A DNA stretch of 64,000 nucleotides, from NCBI RefSeq assembly GCF_029873635.1, contig NC_080427.1:75051348-75115347 (forward strand), given 5' to 3'. A program made the position numbers and the translations under genes. The stretch comes from Malania oleifera. Its lineage: Eukaryota > Streptophyta > Magnoliopsida > Santalales > Ximeniaceae. Below, piece by piece: positions 57,836 to 64,000 of this stretch. Numbering within the stretch: the stretch's first letter is position 1; each line of letters begins with the position of its first letter. The notes under the pieces were generated by a model that had not been told where the DNA came from, did no database searches, and was given only the letters and a program-made list of their open reading frames with translations.

Positions 57836-60800
57836 TGTAACGCCCTGACCCCCCTAAATGGGCTCGGAGTGCTACTAATCAATTCATTTACATAATAATC
57901 CACATTCTAATATCATTTATGCAGCGGAAAACATAACTAAAATCTTTCAACAAATACAACACCAGAGTTTTCTGCATCCATCTACATTCTAACATATAAC
58001 GTCCCTCAATTTCTTAACATAAATTATCACATAATAAATAAAATGGTCAACCCGAACCCGTGAGTAGCGGGGACACCTATCAAACACAACGGAAAACCTA
58101 ACAACAGTAAACATAAAATCTCAAATATCAAATCATAAAACATAATATTAGAGCATTCTATACATCCTCACATACATCAAAATATCTCTAACACTATTAC
58201 AAAATCTTACCCTTCTCACAGGGTAATCTCACTAGCTCAATGGCGGCCCTGACCCGTTGGTCTCTCAGGGGCTCTTGAAAAATTAATTAAGTTTGGGGAT
58301 GAGGCACTTCTTAGTAAAGGAAAATAAACTAAAAAAGTTGTGTGGCAACATGAATATTTAATGCATTTATACGTATATAGTACATTTCATAATTCTATAA
58401 ACATCATCATATCATACTAGGTAAACATATATTTTCACATCTGTTAATAAATCATAACATACATAAAATCATCTGTTATAACTGTAGTACTGAAAATAAA
58501 CCCAGGATGACTAGCTAGCTGGTGTTATGTATTACCCCCCATGACGGGTTGTGTAGCCCGAAGGTGGGACCCGACAATGGCTGGCCGACCACTACCGAAT
58601 CAAATATGTCTGTAAGTACGATGAGCCCGTCACACCCTGCTTCGAACTGCCAGGTGGACGTCCACACTCTACTGAAAGCCACATCGACTATCCATCTCCC
58701 ATCCCCTCGTGGGACGGTAGTACTAATAAGGCCTCGTGCCAAAATTAACTTATAGCTACGGTACTAAGCTCCTGGTCTGAACTAAACTAACATCCTGGTT
58801 GTGAAAATATATAATACATGATCATACGTAACATCATTACAGCCTCGTGCAAAAAACATAGATATATGGCCTCGCGCCAATAACATAAATACGGCCTCGT
58901 GCCGATAACATAAATACAGCCTCGTGCCGATAACACAAATACATGGCCTCGCGCCAATAACATAAATATGGCCTCGTGCCGATAACATAAATATATGGCC
59001 TCACGCCAAAATTGTTTCAGGTATATATATTCTGAAAATACATCATTTATCATATAATTGTCAAAACCATCACAACATAATTCATCTTTTCATAATACTT
59101 GAAAACATGTTTTGTTCGTAAAATCTTTTACATCATAATACATTCCACATAAAATAATATTCATGTCACACATATGCTGTTAAAAGTCATACTTCATATT
59201 CTAAAATCATGAATGACTTACATCTCATACATACATATACATTTTAATCATCATAGCAGTATTTTCCCAATCGTACATTTCATTCGTAATACACAATATA
59301 ACATATGCTTTTCTGAAAATAAATTTACTCATAATCAATAATAATTTGTATGGAAAATTACTACTTTAGTTTATTCCCTTACCTGACTATTGAGAAATTC
59401 CTTAAGACCCAAATCCTACGCTCTTAGCGCCCGAAATTCAACTCCTGAAATTTACATTTTCCCTAGATTAATTAATTTATTTCTCCAAAATAATACTCAT
59501 CTAGCCTTCCCTAAGCTCCATATACCTCAAATTAATATTTAAATTATTATTTAACATCCCCACTTAATTTTCTAAATTTTGCCTGCGGGTCCCAAAATTA
59601 CACCCGCGGTGCTCTCCCGAATCCTAAATTTCAGAAATCCTACTTCAGTTCCAGATGCTTAATATTTTAGCATTTCTAAATTAATGCTAATTAATTAAAA
59701 ATAAGCCCCTTAATAACAGCCGCACCCCAAATTTGGGGTTTTGGCCCGACTACATCATACATCCACCTGTATTCACATAAATACATATCTCCAAAACATA
59801 AGCCCAAAATATCATTATGTTTCACAACCATCCATCACTCAGAAGACATAAACATAATACATAAAATATTTACATTCCCAAAAACATCAAAATTGTACCA
59901 TTTTCCTCAAAGGTGCTATAACAGCTCAAGCTCTCTAAGCTCGATCTCGTAGAGGTCATGAAAAAGATTAGTTCATATTCGGGAGAGGCACATCTCAGTA
60001 AGGGAAGAAACAATATATATTAAAACAGTATGTGGCCAACATGAGTTTATATATAACATATTATTCATCATTTGCAAACCATTAACATAATTTCCTTAAA
60101 CCATTTTCTAATCCTATTCAAACACATGTAAGATATTTTACCCACAAGATTACCCAAGGATAGGGGTGATTATCCGCCCATACAAGTAGCACCCCTCTAC
60201 TCTTATACATTTGGCAATCCAAAGGTCACTGCTAAAGTATACCAGGGCACTCACCTTACTCAGTAAGCCCTCAAGTGATAAATTGATCTCGTACTTACAC
60301 AGTTCATACAAAAGTTTACCAGCAAAAGTTCCCAAGAATGGGGAAATTTACCCATCCATACAAGTAGTTTCCCTTTGCCCTAGCACATTATGCAGCCTAC
60401 TGCTACACCCGATACAACCAGGGCACTCGCCTTTCTCAGCAAGCCCTCGAGCGAAGAGTTGGCCTCGCCCAAATGTAACATGTTCTACTAGTATAAATAC
60501 TGCTAATACCATAATACGTTATTTTGTTTTCCATTATTTTGCATCTCTCAACTATTTATGTTCTTATCTTTTACTTTTCATTTCATTTGACTTTACGTGA
60601 CTCTTTCCCATTTTACATTGTTCACATTTCACATTTTATTTTTATTTCATTCATTTCCTTTTTCATTTCATTTCATTTTGTACCCAATATCTTTCAGCTG
60701 TTTTACCTAACATCTTTCAGCTGTTTACCCAACATATTTCAACTATTTACAAGGTTGCATTAACACACACAAGCAGTATATTTCATTTAACATTTTCATA

Positions 60801-62046
60801 CTCAGTTAATTCCATGTATATCATGCATCTCATACATATAACATATTTCCACACAACATTCCTATTTACTCGTGCCACACAATTTAGTAGTAAAATTCAT
60901 GCATTGTTTGAAAAATAAGCCAACCCACATTTGACATTCATATACTAGAAAAATATTTTTAATTTCTTGCATAATTATTCTAAAAAAATATTTCACTTTC
61001 ATCAGTTCAATTTTACATACACGTATCTAATAAACAGTCCTAAATTCGGAAAAACATAATTTAAATGGTTGGCATCTTAAACCCATATCAAAAAATTTAC
61101 ACATACATATAACACAATTTATTTTTCATTTAATTCATAAAAATTCTGATTTAATATATATTTTTTCCCTTACCTGATTTCTTACACTACGCCAACAGAG
61201 ACCCCGAAAAGATGCCCGCAACGCTCACCCCGCCCTTGAAATTAAATTCCTAGTTTCATTAAATTAACCCTAAATAAAATACTATTTAAATATTTTCTAG
61301 GGTCATAATTTTCAAATTAATAGTTATGCCCGCAAATATAACCAATTTGCCAATTTTCTCAAATCTCACTCTCGCTTTGGAGTGAGGCCTAGAAAAACTC
61401 AATTGGAAGTTTACCTATGTCAAAATGATGACAATTGCGACTAGGACCACATGGTGGTACCAAATCGTTGATTTAATAGCATATTTAAAGAGAAATTAGA
61501 AAAATAGGAAAAAATTACCTTTCCCTAGGAGCAGTACTTAAGTCGTTCCCACGACAAATCTGCTCGAGTAGAAATGTCAGCAGCAGAACCAGGAATCCAA
61601 TGACACCTTCCATTCCCCGATCCGATGTAAATCCGCCAAGAAATTATGAAAGGGAGAGAGACGGAGACGGATGCTTAGGAAAAAGAAAAATATTCCAGGG
61701 GGGCGTGAGTGTTCTGTACTTCTTCTTCTTCTTCTTCTTTAGTTAACTTTATACATATATAATATAACATACTATATTATAACATTATAATATTATAACT
61801 TTTTTATAAATAAATAAATATATATATATATATATATATAAACATACAAATATCATATATTTAATTTAATTAAATAACATTTAGTTAATTTATTAATTTA
61901 ATTAAATAATAATTAATTAATTAATTACTTACTTAATTAATAATTAATTTCATTTTATTATTATTATTTTTCATACTATTCCTTTTATCAGTTCATTTAT
62001 TATTTTTCCTAATTATTTTAATCATTTTAATTTTTGGGTCTTTACA
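57836..62046 (-). repeat. 5' LTR of gag-only element, with nested insertion
   Basis: Left end TGTAACGCCCTG, right end GGGTCTTTACA followed by CCTTG. Collinear with 52698-56209 except for the insertion at 57995-59754 and fewer minisatellite units. Confidence 0.9.
57995..59754 (-). repeat. Nested solo LTR, Tekay-related subfamily
   Basis: The left end TATAACGTCCCTC resembles TGTAACG termini. The body is related to the 38901-41227 solo LTR (GGGGACACC near 58068, GGTCTCTCAGGGGCTC near 58260, and a minisatellite of GGCCTCGTGCCGATAACATAAATA-like units at 58840-59010). The right end is near GACTACA. The sister LTR lacks it between TCTAACATAT and ATCATACATC. Clear target duplications are not visible, so ends are within a few bases. 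The part with the palindrome array is absent. Confidence 0.72.
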
Positions 62047-62216
62047 CCTTGTTTTAGTGAGTGCTCAGAAACCATTATGACTTAGCTATTCCCTAGAGAT
62101 CGGTCTAGTCAAAATGAAATTTTATAAAATAAACAGAGTAGACACTGTTTGTACACATAAATAAGTATAAATACATAAAATAATGTGTTGACTAATATAA
62201 TTTGTAGAAATATATG

Positions 62217-62263
<47 letters not shown>

Positions 62264-62464
62264 TAGGTATCCTATATAGGGCCCACATGAGTCTCAAACT
62301 TGAACTTGCTTCGACATATCAATTGCGGTTTTCATGCACCGAAAGTCTTCACGTAATCCATATATACCTACAAAGAGTTACAAACAGAAGTGTATTTTGA
62401 GTGTATGGCTTGTGTGAGGGTTGAACCATGGGACATAGGTCGACCAGTTCCGTCTTACATTAGT
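62047..62464. other. Intergenic sequence right of the gag-only element
   Basis: No gene. It contains an AAT microsatellite at 62219-62262 and ends at the next LTR terminus. Confidence 0.55.
62219..62262. repeat. AAT microsatellite
   Basis: About 14 AAT units. Confidence 0.96.
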
Positions 62465-64000
62465 TGTAATGACCTGCTTAATTTCCATATATTTTTTTCT
62501 TAATTAATACAAATCAGTATAATAAATCCAGCAGATCATGATCAACTTGAACCCGCGGGTACTAGGAATATAACATAAACACATAAAGGAAGCCTAAGTA
62601 ATAGGAAACATAAAATCATAATATCAAAAACGCAAACTCATTCATTCGAATACCAGAGTTCTACATCCATTGTATTTATACATATACAATCCTAAAAGAG
62701 TCCTATGGCCATTTCCCACAAAATCCAACTGACCCTACCAAAACTTACCCTTCAAAGAGGGCAGGTCAACTATACTATCTCAGCGGAGCTTTATCCGCTC
62801 TCCTATCAAGGGCTCCTGAAAAGTTCATATAATTCGGGGTGAGACACTTCTCAATAAGGGAAATAAACTAATACTAGTGTGTGGCAACATGAGCAATTCT
62901 GTAATATACATATAATCATATACATAGCATAACCAATAAAACTATATGTATCATTTCTGGGAAAAACATGTATAATCATAGCATAGCAGAACATACAGGA
63001 TTTTCATAGCATAATCCATCTCATATAAGTATAATACAAAAATAACCTTAGTAGGTTAGCTGGCTGTTGTCGTGTATTACCCCCACATGATTGGATTGTG
63101 TGGCCCGAAGGCGGGACCTGACAATGGTTGGCCGACCACTGCCAAGTCAAAAGTCCAGTCTGTAAGTCCGATGGGTCTGCCAGATCAGGTCCGTACACTA
63201 GGGGCACTCACACTTCTTAAAACCACATCGACCATCCGTCCTCACGCTACTCCGTACAATAGCGTTAACACAATATCATTATGAACATGAACACATAGCA
63301 GCGGTACCGTGCAAGTGCTAGTCTAGACCAAGCCAACCAAGTTCTGATAACATATAACATATAATCAAACTATGATACATGGATATTTCATAGTAATAGT
63401 TCTCAAATCAATATCATCGCATCATTTTGCATATTTATATATATATATATATATATCATAAAATCATCGGCTCGTACGCCGATATTTCATATTTTACCAT
63501 AGCTGGCCCATACGCCGGCACATTATATCCATAGCACAGCCCGTACGCTGGCAAATCATATCCATAGCACGGCCCGTACGCCAAAAAATCATATCCATAG
63601 CATGGCCCGTACGCCAGAAAATCATATCCATATCATTATCATATTCCTAGAAAACAATATTTATCGTAAATTCTACTCATACTACACAGAATGAGTTTTA
63701 TACATATTTAAACACATCATCTTTTACAGCAGTATTTCTCAAACATAAAAGCATATATAAATATATTTATTTCCTGAATCAGATGATGTAATAACATACA
63801 TAAATTTTCATAAAATAACTAGCTTAGTTTATCCCCTTATTTGATTCCTGAGAAGCCCCTAAAATAAGTAGTCTCACACCCGTAGGGTTCCCCGTTCAAC
63901 ACCTTGAAAACGACATTTCCTAGAACTAAACTTCAGTATTTCTACGTGTACTACGCTTTCTACAACTGTTAAGAAGTCAAATATCGAGTAGAAAGCATTA
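62465..64000 (-). repeat. LTR of Tekay family, cut by window end
   Basis: Starts TGTAATGACCTGC and is collinear with 19446-21050, including the GGTACCGTGCAAGTGCTAG segment (63302-63320), a TA microsatellite near 63436 and five units of the 33-bp minisatellite (63475-63620). By comparison, about 0.5 kb, including TATA box and palindrome array, should lie just beyond the window. Whether it is a solo LTR or part of an element cannot be told. Confidence 0.85.

Larger units (their letters stand above)
52698..62046 (-). mobile_element. Gypsy-type LTR element carrying gag only (TR-GAG-like)
   Basis: Minus-strand element with long LTRs (52698-56209 and 57836-62046, each about 2.5 kb after removing nested insertions), a primer-binding site (57822-57833), a gag region (56395-57427) and a purine tract adjoining 56210. 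The internal region is only 1.6 kb: it passes from gag directly to the 3' untranslated segment with no protease, RT or integrase. Perfect CCTTG duplications show it moved as a unit or lost pol afterwards. Gag is related to, but distinct from, the Tekay gag at 25266-26291. Confidence 0.85.

Noticed and set aside
58838..59010. Repeated GGCCTCGTGCC units considered as a regulatory array like the palindromes
   Set aside because: Units are contiguous minisatellite copies with no fixed relation to a TATA box.

Overview
This is a nuclear plant window, almost certainly from an angiosperm. It is AT-rich and dominated by degenerate LTR retrotransposons of the standard plant lineages (Ty1/copia Tork-like, Ty3/gypsy Athila-like and Tekay-like chromovirus). 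Primer-binding sites mostly match plant initiator tRNA-Met. One clearly functional host gene is present: a two-exon pectin methylesterase with an inhibitor-type pro-region (49974-51724, +), with a textbook GT..AG intron. No tRNA, rRNA or CRISPR feature was seen. The species cannot be named from the sequence.

Layout. 1-1385: no recognised gene. 1386-5992: a small copia element (157/139-bp LTRs) with a broken pol; where gag should be it carries an antisense fragment of a BRI1-like leucine-rich-repeat receptor kinase. 5993-9467: AT-rich intergenic sequence. 9468-11362: an Athila-type solo LTR. 11399-12976: the 3' end of a Tork-like copia element. 12977-41643: a minus-strand Athila-like element that is a nest of insertions. 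It contains a solo LTR (15090-17368), a Tekay-like chromovirus (19446-36873, perfect CTAGA target duplication) and another solo LTR (38901-41227, CACAC duplication). A plus-strand Athila element (27727-36021) sits inside the right LTR of the Tekay element, making three levels. 41644-45684: a second, 5'-interrupted Tork-like copia element. 45685-49973: intergenic sequence with a probable TRIM (48143-48655) and a long GA microsatellite. 49974-51724: the pectinesterase gene. 52698-62046: a minus-strand gypsy-type LTR element with a perfect CCTTG duplication that carries gag but no pol, with two further solo-LTR-like insertions in its LTRs. 62465-64000: another Tekay-family LTR cut by the window end.

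Retroelement coding regions are broken by stops, frameshifts and deletions. They are annotated as pseudogenes and no intact protein is implied. C-to-T and G-to-A differences between paired LTRs are frequent, as expected for methylated, silenced repeats.

The most striking unexplained structure is in the LTRs of the Tekay-related family. Five LTRs (15090-17368, 19446-21564, 26539-36873, 38901-41227, 54364-55241) carry a cluster of a 10-bp palindrome, TCGTCGACGA, directly upstream of a TATA box. The nearest palindrome is separated from the TATA box by exactly 9 bp in all five. The following start-to-start intervals (21, 24-25, 20, 45-47, 19-21, 24-25, 21 bp) are nearly the same in each, in both orientations. 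This looks like a phased promoter or RNA-structure array conserved while the surrounding sequence diverged.
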